The notes under the pieces: generated by a model
Told to the model about the DNA's origin: nothing
Seen by the model: the letters and a program-made list of their open reading frames with translations, nothing else
Databases searched by the model: none
Source: Faucicola osloensis_D
GTDB taxonomy: Bacteria > Pseudomonadota > Gammaproteobacteria > Pseudomonadales > Moraxellaceae
Length of the DNA: 64,000 nucleotides
Reading direction: 5' to 3' (one strand)
Assembly (NCBI GenBank): GCA_020041925.1
Contig: CP083409.1
In this document: positions 53,318 through 62,872 of the stretch, piece by piece
Position numbering within the stretch: the stretch's first letter is position 1
Layout of the letters: each line of letters begins with the position of its first letter
Made by a program: the position numbers and the translations under genes

Positions 53318-55918
53318 TTAGGTAAGCTGTGCTACGTTAATTTTATTTGCTTCTTCAGTATACTCGCTCATACGGTCGAAGTTTAAGTATTTGTAGATAT
53401 CGGCTGACATGCTGTTGAGCTTACCAGCATATTGTTGGTATTCTTCGTTGGTAGGTAGTTTACCAAGTACCGCAGCCACCGACGCCAACTCGGCAGACGC
53501 CAAGTACACGTTAGCACCTTGACCTAAACGGTTCGGGAAGTTACGTGTCGAAGTTGATACGGCGGTTGATTTTGGTGCGATACGCGCTTGGTTACCCATA
53601 CACAGTGAACAACCCGGCATTTCAGTCCGTGCGCCCGCTTGTGCATAGACGTTGTATAGACCTTCATCCATCAATTGGCGTGCATCCATTTTAGTAGGTG
53701 GTGCAATCCATAGACGCGTGGTCAAGCTACCCGCAGGTACTTCTTTGAGCAACGCGCCCGCGGCACGGAAGTGACCGATGTTGGTCATACATGAACCGAT
53801 GAATACTTCATCAATCTTGTCGCCGGCAACGTCTGCCAAGGTTTTGGCATCATCTGGGTCGTTTGGACAGCAAAGAATCGGTTCTTTGATTGCGCTCATA
53901 TCGATAGTGATGTCAGCGGCATATTCTGCGTCTGCATCAGCACGTAATAATGTTGGGTTGGCAAGCCAGCTTTCCATACCTTTGATACGGCGTGCAATGG
54001 TACGGGCATCGCCATAACCTTCAGAAATCATCCATTTAAGTAGGGTGATGTTTGATGTTAGGTATTCTTTTACTGATTCTTCAGACAAGGTGATAGTACA
54101 ACCTGCGGCTGAACGTTCGGCAGAGGCATCTGATAATTCGAATGCTTGTTCAACGGTTAAGTCTTCTAAACCTTCGATTTCTAGGATACGGCCGTTAAAT
54201 ACGTTTTTCTTACCGGCTTTTTCAACGGTCAATAAACCTTCTTTGATGGCTTGGTAAGGAATCGCATGTACCAAGTCACGCAAGGTGATACCAGGCTGCA
54301 TTTCACCAACAAAACGCACACGAACTGATTCTGGCATATCTAATGGCATTACCCCGGTTGCTGCGGCAAACGCCACTAGACCTGAACCTGCTGGGAACGA
54401 AATACCCATTGGGAAGCGCGTATGTGAGTCACCACCTGTACCAACGGTATCAGGCAATAGCATACGGTTGAGCCATGAGTGAATAATACCATCACCTGGA
54501 CGCAGTGATACACCGCCACGATTCATGATGAAGTCAGGGAGTGTGTGCTGAGTTTCTACGTCGATTGGTTTTGGATAAGCTGCCGTATGACAGAATGATT
54601 GCATGACTAAATCTGCAGAGAAGCCTAAACAAGCCAAGTCTTTTAATTCGTCACGGGTCATAGGACCTGTGGTATCTTGCGAACCCACGGTTGTCATTTT
54701 TGGTTCACAGTAGGCACCCGGACGAATACCTTCTACGCCACAAGCTTTACCGACCATTTTTTGCGCTAACGTATAGCCTTTACCAGTGTCGACAGGTTGT
54801 TCTGGTTTTGCAAAAATGTCAGACGCACCCAAACCTAGGTATTCACGGGCTTTGTTGGTTAAGCCACGACCTATAATCAATGGAATACGACCACCGGCAC
54901 GCACTTCATCAAGGAGCGTTGGTGATTTTAATTCAAATGTCGCAAGTACTTCGTCAGAATCATGTTTGGTGATTTTGCCGTCATATGGGTAGATATCAAA
55001 TACATCACCCATGTTAAGTTTGCTAACATCCACTTCGATGGGTAATGAGCCCGCATCTTCCATGGTGTTGAAGAAAATCGGTGCGATTTTACCACCCAAT
55101 ACCAGACCGCCGGTACGTTTGTTTGGCACGCCTTTGATATCTTCACCCATTAACCATAATACCGAGTTGGTCGCTGATTTACGGCTTGAACCAGTACCGA
55201 CCACATCACCCACGTATGCCAATGGAATACCGTCTTTTTTCATCTCTTCGATTTGTTTCATCGGACCAATCACGCCGTCTTGGTCTGGCACAATGCCTTC
55301 ACGCGCATTTTTTAGCATGGCTAATGCGTGTAGTGGGATGTCTGGACGTGACCATGCATCTTGAGCAGGTGACAAATCATCAGTGTTGGTTTCACCGGTG
55401 ACTTTGAAGGTTTTGTAAGTGGCTTTTTTTGGCACTTCTGGACGGCTGGTGAACCATTCGGCGTTTGCCCAAGATTGTAACACCTCTTTGGCAACTTCAT
55501 TACCGGCTTCCGCTTTTTCAGTGACATCGTTAAAGGCATCAAATACCAGTAAGGTTTTTTTCAGCGCGTCACCCGCAGCTTTCGCCAATTCTTTGTCGTC
55601 TAATGCTTGAATTAATGGTTCAACGTTGTAACCACCTTGCATATGACCCAATAACTCAATCGCTTTTAGTTTTGAAATCAGGGGCGAAGTGGTTTCGCCT
55701 TTAACGATGGCTGCTAGAAATGCCGCTTTAACATACGCTGCTTGGTCAACCCCAGGTGGAATACGGTTTTCTAATAAGTCTACAAGTGTTTCTTCTTCAC
55801 CCGCTGGTGGATTTTTTAATAGTTCAACCAAATCAGCCGTTTGCTGTTCGTTAAGTGGCTGTGGCACAATACCCTGTGCCGCACGATTTTCGACGTGTTT
55901 ACGATAGTTCTCTAGCAT
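53318..55918 (-). CDS. acnB: aconitate hydratase B
   Basis: AcnB isomerises citrate and isocitrate in the TCA cycle with a [4Fe-4S] cluster. The 866-residue protein begins with the HEAT-like N-terminal domain (about 1-160), then the swivelling domain (WSRPDIPLHALAMLKN, DVVGTGSSRKSATNS) and the three catalytic domains. Cluster cysteines are in QSFCHTAAYPK, IGSCMTNIGHFRAAG and PGCSLCMGNQ. Length is the usual AcnB length. It may also act as an mRNA-binding regulator, as in E. coli. It is monocistronic. Confidence 0.96.
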   Translation of the reverse strand: MLENYRKHVENRAAQGIVPQPLNEQQTADLVELLKNPPAGEEETLVDLLENRIPPGVDQAAYVKAAFLAAIVKGETTSPLISKLKAIELLGHMQGGYNVEPLIQALDDKELAKAAGDALKKTLLVFDAFNDVTEKAEAGNEVAKEVLQSWANAEWFTSRPEVPKKATYKTFKVTGETNTDDLSPAQDAWSRPDIPLHALAMLKNAREGIVPDQDGVIGPMKQIEEMKKDGIPLAYVGDVVGTGSSRKSATNSVLWLMGEDIKGVPNKRTGGLVLGGKIAPIFFNTMEDAGSLPIEVDVSKLNMGDVFDIYPYDGKITKHDSDEVLATFELKSPTLLDEVRAGGRIPLIIGRGLTNKAREYLGLGASDIFAKPEQPVDTGKGYTLAQKMVGKACGVEGIRPGAYCEPKMTTVGSQDTTGPMTRDELKDLACLGFSADLVMQSFCHTAAYPKPIDVETQHTLPDFIMNRGGVSLRPGDGIIHSWLNRMLLPDTVGTGGDSHTRFPMGISFPAGSGLVAFAAATGVMPLDMPESVRVRFVGEMQPGITLRDLVHAIPYQAIKEGLLTVEKAGKKNVFNGRILEIEGLEDLTVEQAFELSDASAERSAAGCTITLSEESVKEYLTSNITLLKWMISEGYGDARTIARRIKGMESWLANPTLLRADADAEYAADITIDMSAIKEPILCCPNDPDDAKTLADVAGDKIDEVFIGSCMTNIGHFRAAGALLKEVPAGSLTTRLWIAPPTKMDARQLMDEGLYNVYAQAGARTEMPGCSLCMGNQARIAPKSTAVSTSTRNFPNRLGQGANVYLASAELASVAAVLGKLPTNEEYQQYAGKLNSMSADIYKYLNFDRMSEYTEEANKINVAQLT

Positions 55919-56308
55919 GAATCGTCCTCATAGTCATGTAAGATTATTGTGTTAACCATGCGTCTGCAAGCCCTCTTCACAACACAGTTGAATTTTGAAA
56001 TGGCTACTAGCCAGCATGGCTTTGGCTAAAAAATTTAACCCTTCTAATATACTTGAAATGTGATGAAATGTTAATGAGAAAATACGTTTTTGTTAACATA
56101 GCCATTATTTTTTAAAGAAATAGCCCAATAATTTTTAATAAATGCGTTTGAGCCGATTGTCGCTTTTTTTACTAGGATGAAAAATAACTTTGGCTCTCTA
56201 CTTTAAACAACAAAGCTTATCCCAAAATAGTTTAAATTCGTCAGCATAGATTTCTGTTATAATAACCCCCTAAAATCTGCTAAGTGAATTCAAGGATTAA
56301 TCATAGCA
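55919..56308. other. divergent intergenic region between acnB and lipA
   Basis: A 390-base stretch without a gene. TATAAT at 56258-56263 is the likely -10 for lipA. The acnB half is A+T-rich, with nothing that could be named. No riboswitch or repeat was seen. Confidence 0.55.
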
Positions 56309-57397
56309 ATGACCGACACTGTACAAACTTTTGCCCCTTCAACGCCGCGCACCGATAGACCCATCGCTCGTGACAAATCAAATTGCGACAAGCCAAAACG
56401 TCCTGAAGTGGGTGAAAAACTACGTGGCCATGATAAAGTTGCCCGTATTCCGATTAAAATCATCCCAACGGTAGAAACCCCAAAAAAACCTGACTGGATT
56501 CGCGTCAAGCTGTCATCGCCGAGTGAAGTGGCGCGCATTAAGTCAACCTTACGTGAACAAAAGCTGTATACGGTGTGTGAAGAAGCGGCCTGCCCCAACC
56601 TACCCCAATGTTTTGGTGATGGCACCGCGACCTTTATGATTATGGGTGATATTTGTACCCGTCGCTGCCCATTTTGTGATGTGGCGCATGGTCGCCCCAA
56701 TGCGCTTGATGAGCTTGAGCCGATTCACACCGCTGAGACCATTGCCGGTCTAGGATTAAAATATGCGGTGATTACCTCGGTTGACCGAGATGATTTGCGT
56801 GACGGCGGCGCTAAGCATTTTGCCAATGTCATTAAAGAATCTCGTCAGTTAAGCCCTAATTGCTTGATTGAGATTTTAGTCCCTGACTTTCGCGGTCGTG
56901 AACAAGTGGCGCTGGATATTTTGAGTGACACAGCGCCTGACGTATTTAACCACAATATCGAAACCGTGCCACGTTTGTATAAAGCGTTTCGCCCGGGGTC
57001 GGATTATCAGCATTCATTACAGCTGTTAAAAGATTACAAAGCGCGTCGCCCGGATATCGTCACCAAATGTGGTTTTATGGTGGGTCTTGGCGAGACCGAA
57101 GAAGAGGTTTATGCCTTACTTGATGATTTAAAGGCGCATGATGTCGATTTAATTACCATCGGTCAATATTTGCAGCCAAGCAAATCGCACGCCCCAGTTG
57201 ATAGATTTGTGCATCCGGATGAATTCGACCGTTATACTGCACACAGTAAAAAATTGGGCTTTGCAAATATCTGGGCAGGTCCGATGGTGCGATCAAGCTA
57301 TTTTGCCGATCGTCAATATTATGGTGAGCCTTGCCCGCGCCCTACCCGTGGTGCCAATCCGTTATCAGAAGCGGACATGAAAAAATCAGGCTGTTGA
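56309..57397 (+). CDS. lipA: lipoyl synthase
   Basis: A radical SAM enzyme of 362 residues that inserts two sulfurs into octanoyl-protein to make lipoyl groups for pyruvate and 2-oxoglutarate dehydrogenases. The auxiliary cluster site is CEEAACPNLPQC, and the radical SAM site is CTRRCPFC. The SS-type C-terminus has GPMVRSSYFAD with the third auxiliary cluster Ser. The first 60 residues form a longer N-terminal tail than in E. coli (321 residues). No lipB gene is beside it. Confidence 0.95.
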   Translation: MTDTVQTFAPSTPRTDRPIARDKSNCDKPKRPEVGEKLRGHDKVARIPIKIIPTVETPKKPDWIRVKLSSPSEVARIKSTLREQKLYTVCEEAACPNLPQCFGDGTATFMIMGDICTRRCPFCDVAHGRPNALDELEPIHTAETIAGLGLKYAVITSVDRDDLRDGGAKHFANVIKESRQLSPNCLIEILVPDFRGREQVALDILSDTAPDVFNHNIETVPRLYKAFRPGSDYQHSLQLLKDYKARRPDIVTKCGFMVGLGETEEEVYALLDDLKAHDVDLITIGQYLQPSKSHAPVDRFVHPDEFDRYTAHSKKLGFANIWAGPMVRSSYFADRQYYGEPCPRPTRGANPLSEADMKKSGC

Positions 57398-57444
57398 TTT
57401 GTGCGTTGATATGTACATTGATTTGTGAATTTGCGCGTTGATTT

Positions 57445-57469
57445 AAAGCCGTCATTAGACGGCTTTTTT
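57445..57469 (+). terminator. terminator after lipA
   Basis: AAAGCCGTC / GACGGCTTTTTT with a four-base loop. It lies 48 bases past the stop, after near-repeats of GCGTTGAT. Confidence 0.88.
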
Positions 57470-57511
57470 ATGCTACCCTAATTATAAAATAACACTCACA
57501 GGAAATTTGCG

Positions 57512-58399
57512 ATGAATAACAATTACACATTCTATTTGCCTAAGGTGACGCCCGTTGCTACGTTACTAATCGTGCATGGCATGGCAGAGCACCAAGGGCG
57601 CTACCAACCCTTTGCGCAATTTTTGGCAAATCATGATATTGCGGTGTTAACCTTTGACCATTTAGGTCATGGACAGCAAGCCTATGACAATGGTTGCTTA
57701 GGTTATATGGGTAACCCCAATCCTGCAGAGTTGATGATTGACAATGTGATGGCGCATGCGCAGTTAATCGCTGAAAAATACCCTGATACCCCCCATTTTA
57801 TCTTGGGTCACAGTATGGGGTCATTTATCGTTCGCTGTATTCTGCAGCGCTATGGTGAGCGATTTGCGGGCGCAATAATTATGGGTACCTCAGATTTTAA
57901 TCCGTTGGCAAACTTGTTTGTGCCTGTAACCAAAAACCTTAATCACTTTACCACGCGGCGCACCAATCCGGTATTGGATAAGATTTTAAACCAATTTAAT
58001 AACCTACCCTTTAGAAAAGAACCCGATTTACAAGGGTTTAATTGGCTCAATTCAGATCCTAAGCAAGTAAAAACCTACCTTGATGACAAGCTTTGCGGCT
58101 TTCAGTTTACCAACAATGGCTATTTTGCGCTCATGTCGTTGATGCAAGCAGGTACCAATAAGCATTGGTATCAACAAGTACCCAGGCAGTTACCGCTGCT
58201 ATTTGTCAGCGGAAAAGATGACCCTGTTGGGCAGATGGGAAAAGGCATTCCGCGTATTGTCAAACGTTTGCAACAAAATAATTTTACCTCGGTTAGCATG
58301 CAGCAATATGAAGCGATGCGCCATGAAATCTTGCTAGAGCCTAATCACCAACAAGTGTATGATGATATTTTGGCTTGGCTCACTCACCATATCAATTAG
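57512..58399 (+). CDS. alpha/beta hydrolase, lysophospholipase/monoacylglycerol lipase type
   Basis: A 295-residue protein of the Hydrolase_4 family. The nucleophile is Ser101 in ILGHSMGSF, the oxyanion region is HGMAEHQGRY, and TFDHLGHGQQ is typical of this group. The acid is probably Asp in GKDDPVGQ, and the last His in MRHEILLE. No signal peptide is visible, so it is cytoplasmic or peripheral and may cleave lysophospholipids or monoacylglycerols. Substrate is not known. Confidence 0.85.
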   Translation: MNNNYTFYLPKVTPVATLLIVHGMAEHQGRYQPFAQFLANHDIAVLTFDHLGHGQQAYDNGCLGYMGNPNPAELMIDNVMAHAQLIAEKYPDTPHFILGHSMGSFIVRCILQRYGERFAGAIIMGTSDFNPLANLFVPVTKNLNHFTTRRTNPVLDKILNQFNNLPFRKEPDLQGFNWLNSDPKQVKTYLDDKLCGFQFTNNGYFALMSLMQAGTNKHWYQQVPRQLPLLFVSGKDDPVGQMGKGIPRIVKRLQQNNFTSVSMQQYEAMRHEILLEPNHQQVYDDILAWLTHHIN

Positions 58400-58595
58400 T
58401 TTAAAATCCCTGAGTCTTGACAATGGGTCTAATTGCTGAGTGTTTAAGCAGCGTTTTATAACTGTGATGATGAATAGACTATTAGCCGCGTTTTGACACG
58501 CCAGTTGCTTGTTAGAAATATCGATGTGACGTATTGAAAGATTCGAAAAGACAACCATTTAATCTAAAGTTATTCATGGAGTTAAGTTATAGGAA

Positions 58596-59030
58596 ATGTC
58601 ATTGAGTACAACTGATAAAATTAAAGTGCGTTTAGATAAATGGCTCTGGGCAGCAAGGTTTTATAAAACTCGCACCCTAGCCAAGGAAGCGATTGAATCG
58701 GGACGGGTACACCATTTTGGCAATCGCGTGAAGGTCAGTAAAGAAATAGCGGTGGGCGATGAATTGACGATTCGCCAAGGGTCAGCCAATCATTACACCC
58801 AAAAGACGGTCAAGGTGCTAGCGCTGTCTGAAGTGCGCGGCAATGCCACAACCGCCAGTGTGCTTTATCAAGAGACCGATGCCAGTATCAGCCAACGAGA
58901 ATTTTTCACCGAACAAAAAAAACTTGCCAATCTTGCCCGCCCCGATCATCGCCCAAATAAAAAACAGCGTCGTCAGCTGAGCCGTTTTAGGGATATTAAC
59001 CATTTTGGCAGTGATGAAGAAGGTTTTTAA
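58596..59030 (+). CDS. hslR: heat-shock protein 15 (S4-domain RNA-binding protein)
   Basis: A 144-residue protein that in E. coli binds stalled 50S subunits carrying nascent chains. The S4 domain spans about residues 10-70 (VRLDKWLWAARFYKTRTLAKEAIESGRV), followed by VGDELTIRQG and a basic C-terminal helix ending PDHRPNKKQRRQLSRFRD. It matches HslR in length and order. AGGAAATG at the start gives a close ribosome binding site. Confidence 0.9.
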   Translation: MSLSTTDKIKVRLDKWLWAARFYKTRTLAKEAIESGRVHHFGNRVKVSKEIAVGDELTIRQGSANHYTQKTVKVLALSEVRGNATTASVLYQETDASISQREFFTEQKKLANLARPDHRPNKKQRRQLSRFRDINHFGSDEEGF

Positions 59031-59156
59031 TTGCTTGTCAAGGGGTCATAAAAATCGCAATTTTCCCTGTCATATTTCGTTATAATAAGCACTTTATCAT
59101 TGCGCTAGTCATTGCACTGGCGATGAGCACCTCTGCCGATTATTAACGATATCTTT

Positions 59157-60266
59157 ATGACCAATTTTTTTGAACCAAACCCTATGCAGGCTAATTCTAG
59201 CTATGTGGATATTAGCGCATACAATACCATGGCATTAGCCTGTCAAGCCAAACAATTTATTCGCCTAACGGACCTGTCTGATATTGAGCCGACTTTTAAA
59301 CAACTGGCAGCCCATCAACAAGCGTTTGTTGTGCTATCCAATGGCAGTAATATCATTTTGCCCGAAGTGTTGGACGCGGTTGTCGTGTCGCCCAGTCTTA
59401 AAGGTAAAACCATCCTGTCTGAAGATAGCCAAACAATAACCCTTGAGGTGATGGCTGGCGAGGATTGGCATAAACTCGTGGTAGACACGGTCCATCAAGG
59501 TTGGTATGGACTAGAAAATTTGGCGTTAATCCCGAGCTGGGTCGGTGGCAGTCCCGTACAAAACATCGGTGCGTATGGGGTACAAGCTGAAGATGTGATA
59601 GACAGTGTAAAAGCGTTTCATATACCGAGTTTAACGTGGCATCATCTAAGCAAAGCTGATTGCGAGTTTAGCTACCGTGACAGCCTGTTTAAACAGCAAG
59701 CCGGACAGTGGCTCATTACCAGCGTCATTTTTACCCTCAGTAAAACTGCCAAACCCAATACCCAGTATGGGGATGTGGCAAAAGTTGCACAGCACTATGC
59801 TAGCCTAGCGGGTCGCGATGAAGTCACACCCGTGGATACCATGAATGCCATCATCGACATTCGTCAAAGTAAACTGCCCGATACCAACGACTTGCCCAAT
59901 TGTGGCAGCTTTTTTAAAAACCCCATCGTCGCCAAATCTCAAGTTGACCAGTTACTACAGAGCTATCCCAATCTGGTGCATTATCCTGTCAAAGATACCC
60001 AAGGCTATTTGACTGATTACTGCAAAGTTGCGGCTGGCTGGCTTATTGACCAATCAGGGCTTAAGGGTAAAGGCATTGCACCGATTTTAACGCATGTGAA
60101 ACAAGCGCTAGTGTTGACTAACCATGCGCCAAAAGTTGCGACGCAGCGTGATGTTGCCAAAACTATGCAATTTATACAGGATACAGTGCTTGAGAAATTT
60201 GGGATAAAATTGGAAGCTGAACCGGTTTGGATTGAATCTGATGGTAGCATTCGCCAAGCTCATTAA
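59157..60266 (+). CDS. murB: UDP-N-acetylenolpyruvoylglucosamine reductase
   Basis: MurB reduces UDP-GlcNAc-enolpyruvate to UDP-MurNAc in peptidoglycan synthesis, using FAD and NADPH. The 369-residue protein is a type I MurB: ISAYNTMAL, VVLSNGSNIILPE (FAD), ENLALIPSWVGGSPVQNIGAYGVQ, YRDSLFK, and the catalytic Ser region PNCGSFFKNPIV. A TATAAT at 59081-59086 is a likely -10. The YdcF-like gene begins inside its last codons. Confidence 0.95.
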   Translation: MTNFFEPNPMQANSSYVDISAYNTMALACQAKQFIRLTDLSDIEPTFKQLAAHQQAFVVLSNGSNIILPEVLDAVVVSPSLKGKTILSEDSQTITLEVMAGEDWHKLVVDTVHQGWYGLENLALIPSWVGGSPVQNIGAYGVQAEDVIDSVKAFHIPSLTWHHLSKADCEFSYRDSLFKQQAGQWLITSVIFTLSKTAKPNTQYGDVAKVAQHYASLAGRDEVTPVDTMNAIIDIRQSKLPDTNDLPNCGSFFKNPIVAKSQVDQLLQSYPNLVHYPVKDTQGYLTDYCKVAAGWLIDQSGLKGKGIAPILTHVKQALVLTNHAPKVATQRDVAKTMQFIQDTVLEKFGIKLEAEPVWIESDGSIRQAH

Positions 60267-60918
60267 CTACCTAGAGCGATTTTTTTCAACCATTAAACGA
60301 ATTTTGACCGTTGTTGTATTGGTGGGGTGTTTAATCACACTCAGTTTTTTTACACCCCTATTTTCTACCATTGTATTGTTTATCTTAGATTGTTATCGCC
60401 TGCCAGGATCAGCGGTGAGCGTCAATCCTGCAACGGCGATTGTGGTGTTAGGTGGCGGATTAACCAATAATCAGCAAAATGAAATTGTGATTAATCAATT
60501 TACCGAAAGTCGATTGATTAAAGCCAGTCAAGTGTATCAGCAGACTGGCTTACCCATCATCGTCAGTGGTAAGGAGGCGCCATGGATGGCAAAATGGCTA
60601 CAAAAAAAGGGCATTATGTGGATCGTGGCAGAAAAAAACAGCTTTAACACTTGTCAAAATGCAAAATATACCGCAGAAATGGTCAATGTCAAACAGGTAA
60701 TTTTGGTAACCGATGCTTATCACATGAACCGCTCAAGAAGGCAGTTTACCATCAATGGGGTGGCTACTATTGCAAGTGTCGCCCCATTACCAAAGGCAAA
60801 TGATTGGCAGCATTTTGATCAGAATCTGCAGCACTCAAGACGTGCCTTATATGAATTGTTGGCATTCGCTCGCGATCTTGTCAAACCCCAATACGACTGC
60901 CAACCCACCAATAAATGA
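60241..60918 (+). CDS. YdcF/SanA/ElyC-type DUF218 membrane protein
   Basis: A protein of about 225 residues with one or two transmembrane helices (about 18-53) and a periplasmic DUF218 domain. The domain has AIVVLGGGL, ESRLIKASQVYQQTGLPIIVSGK, NSFNTCQNAKYTAEM, VILVTDAYHMNRSRRQF and a C-terminal region ending REL-like. ElyC and SanA relatives act in envelope and lipid-carrier metabolism. It overlaps the end of murB by 26 bases, suggesting coupling to peptidoglycan synthesis. ATG at 60241 is preferred to a TTG at 60232. Confidence 0.85.
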   Translation: MVAFAKLINYLERFFSTIKRILTVVVLVGCLITLSFFTPLFSTIVLFILDCYRLPGSAVSVNPATAIVVLGGGLTNNQQNEIVINQFTESRLIKASQVYQQTGLPIIVSGKEAPWMAKWLQKKGIMWIVAEKNSFNTCQNAKYTAEMVNVKQVILVTDAYHMNRSRRQFTINGVATIASVAPLPKANDWQHFDQNLQHSRRALYELLAFARDLVKPQYDCQPTNK

Positions 60919-60919
60919 G

Positions 60920-61255
60920 TTATTTTTGAATTTCCACATTGGTGTAGCCAGCTGATTGCAAGGCAGCTTTGGCTTGTTCGGCACGACCGCCGCCCCGGCT
61001 ATACACTTTAATGGTATCTGATTTGGCAATGCCTTGCGCCGTTATTTTGGCAAGTAATTCATTGTGTGGAATATTAATGGCACCTGCGGGATGATTCACA
61101 GAATACTCCTCTGGGGTACGTACATCAATGACCACTGTCGCAGCGTTTGCTGTTGGCATCAATAATGCACCAACCATGACAGCCGCGCCTAAGGCAAGCA
61201 ACTGTTTTTTTGAAAGCTTAAAGGAAGGCTTAAAGATTTTAGGCATCAACATCAT
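60920..61255 (-). CDS. periplasmic rhodanese-like protein with Ser at the catalytic position
   Basis: A 111-residue protein. A signal peptide covers residues 1-38 (cleavage after ANA). The rest is a single rhodanese domain: VVIDVRTPEEYSVNHPAGAINIPH and IKVYSRGGGRAEQAKAAL. In PspE-like enzymes the loop reads VYC followed by R or N; here it is VYSRGGGR, with Ser86 at the Cys position. It therefore probably cannot transfer sulfur. AAGGAAA stands just before the ATG. Its 3' end is two bases from the end of the convergent YdcF-like gene. Confidence 0.87.
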   Translation of the reverse strand: MMLMPKIFKPSFKLSKKQLLALGAAVMVGALLMPTANAATVVIDVRTPEEYSVNHPAGAINIPHNELLAKITAQGIAKSDTIKVYSRGGGRAEQAKAALQSAGYTNVEIQK

Positions 61256-61533
61256 AATTTCCTTGTAGAATTTTGAGTTTTAAAACCAAGTTAAACCTCA
61301 ATGTTTAACCTGCTATCATTATAGCATTCATTGTTCGCACTCAAATCACTGAGTTGCTTTGATTTGCAACCCATGTGTTTGTTTTGTAAGCATACCAAAG
61401 GCTATTTGATTGCTGCTATTTAATTGCTACAGCAACGCTGCGACATTTTGCCGCATTTATTTATATCAAAATAAGCGTATAATGGTTTTTTTAATTTAAT
61501 TCGTTTGTTTACGCCAAGTAATGGGGATGCACG

Positions 61534-61764
61534 ATGCAAAGCATGTATTTTTTGATTCCTATTAGTCTAGTGCTATTTGTATTGGGTATTTTTGCGATTT
61601 ATTACGCAATCAAATCACGCCAATTTGACGATTTGGACAATGAATCTCAGCGGGTCATTTTGGATGACAGACAATTTCGCCGCGAACAATTGGGGCAAAA
61701 TCCCGCCAAGCCTTCATCTTCTCAGCCCCCAAAAATACAAGACCCTAACGACGAGCAAAAATAA
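61534..61764 (+). CDS. ccoS: cbb3-type cytochrome oxidase assembly protein CcoS
   Basis: A 76-residue membrane protein with one N-terminal helix (YFLIPISLVLFVLGIFAIYYAI) followed by KSRQFDDLDNESQRVILDD, the CcoS signature. CcoS is needed to insert haem b and Cu into cbb3 oxidase. The usual ccoG, ccoH and ccoI genes are not next to it. It is followed after 89 bases by a TauE/SafE-type gene often found in cco clusters. Confidence 0.9.
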   Translation: MQSMYFLIPISLVLFVLGIFAIYYAIKSRQFDDLDNESQRVILDDRQFRREQLGQNPAKPSSSQPPKIQDPNDEQK

Positions 61765-61853
61765 CGCGTCGGTGTTATCTGTCTTCCTGCTGATTTCTTT
61801 CTATTGATTTATTTACGTTTTGCAAAAATTTTTAGACTTTTTTGGAGCATCTT

Positions 61854-62768
61854 ATGACCTGGGCATTATTTTTGGCAGCGTTTAGTATGGGGCTGTTTGG
61901 CTCACCGCACTGTCTGGGGATGTGCGGTGGCATTGTGACGGCTTTTGGGCTATCTATGCAGCATGTATCGGACAGCAAAAAAAATGGCTTGATTTTGACT
62001 TATCATGTTGGGCGCCTCATCAGTTATTCATTGCTTGGATTGATTGCCAGTTTTGTTGGGGTGGCAATCTTTCAGTCCATTATGAGTAACAGTGCGCCAA
62101 GAATTGTCCTGGGTGCGGTATTGGTGTTGATTGGGCTTGCGATGCTTGGGTTACCGCTGTTCAATCAGTTAGAAAAAATTGGGATGCGTTTTTGGCAATC
62201 GCTTGCCCCGATACGCAAAAAAGTTTTTCCGATTGATAGCTTTGGTAAAGCCTTGTTTGCTGGCTTGCTTTGGGGATTTTTGCCGTGTGGATTGGTGTAT
62301 GGTTCGCTCATGATGGCGATAGCTGGCAACAATATCGCTACAGGGGCGGCTCTGATGTTTGTATTTGGACTGGGTACGATGCCGATGTTGATTGCCACGC
62401 AAAAAACTGTGGGTATGCTACAGTCGAGTATTAAAAATTTTCGCCTTCGCCAAATTAATGGGGTGATTATGATGCTGTCTGGGCTTGCGGTGATTTTTAT
62501 TCCGATGATGATGCACCATAATCATAATCAAGGTTCACACAGTCATGCCAGTCATAGCATGAGTGAGACGAGTATGCACCACGATATGTCGACAATGAAT
62601 CATTCTGCGTCTAATCCTGCTTCTATGACAGCTTCGACTACCATGCCGATTACTATGCCTATTAACCATAATATGAGCCATAACATGAATCACGACATGC
62701 ACAATATGCAGGATATGGATAAGCACCATGAGGTGGCGATGCCTGCCAGTACCAGTCATAATCACTAG
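61854..62768 (+). CDS. TauE/SafE-like (UreH domain) membrane protein with His/Met-rich tail
   Basis: A protein of 304 residues. About six transmembrane helices fill residues 1-218: MGLFGSPHCLGMCGGIVTAF, YHVGRLISYSLLGLIASF, FAGLLWGFLPCGLVYGSLMMAI and NGVIMMLSGLAVIFIP. Conserved Cys pairs (HCLGMC, PCG) are typical of the cco-linked heavy-metal group. The last 85 residues are a hydrophilic tail with many His and Met (for example HHNHNQGSHSHASH and NHNMSHNMNHDMHNM), a likely copper- or metal-binding extension. GGAGCATCTT before ATG 61854 decides the start. Confidence 0.88.
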   Translation: MTWALFLAAFSMGLFGSPHCLGMCGGIVTAFGLSMQHVSDSKKNGLILTYHVGRLISYSLLGLIASFVGVAIFQSIMSNSAPRIVLGAVLVLIGLAMLGLPLFNQLEKIGMRFWQSLAPIRKKVFPIDSFGKALFAGLLWGFLPCGLVYGSLMMAIAGNNIATGAALMFVFGLGTMPMLIATQKTVGMLQSSIKNFRLRQINGVIMMLSGLAVIFIPMMMHHNHNQGSHSHASHSMSETSMHHDMSTMNHSASNPASMTASTTMPITMPINHNMSHNMNHDMHNMQDMDKHHEVAMPASTSHNH

Positions 62769-62794
62769 TCAGTAATCATTCATTTATATTGCCC

Positions 62795-62832
62795 AAAAAA
62801 AACAAACCTCTTAATCGGTATATTAAGAGGTT
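62795..62832 (-). terminator. terminator of the 27-codon gene
   Basis: On the minus strand AACCTCTTAAT / ATTAAGAGGTT with a six-base loop is followed by TTGTTTTTTTT. It lies 41 bases past the stop of the small frame at 62873-62956. It could also serve the convergent TauE-like gene. Confidence 0.8.
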
Positions 62833-62872
62833 ATCGGTTGCGAATTTTTACGTTTTACGCTTAACTTGCAGT

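Noticed and set aside
54691..54876. Frames on the plus strand within acnB
   Set aside because: These are shadows of the strongly coding minus strand, with no start signals or recognisable domains.
61842..61853. TTG start adding four residues to the TauE/SafE-like protein
   Set aside because: The TTG overlaps the ribosome binding site GGAG that serves the ATG at 61854.
62520..62765. CAT/ATG-rich repeats as a tandem DNA repeat or CRISPR-like array
   Set aside because: The repetition is explained by His/Met codons in the protein tail; the units are irregular and there are no spacers.
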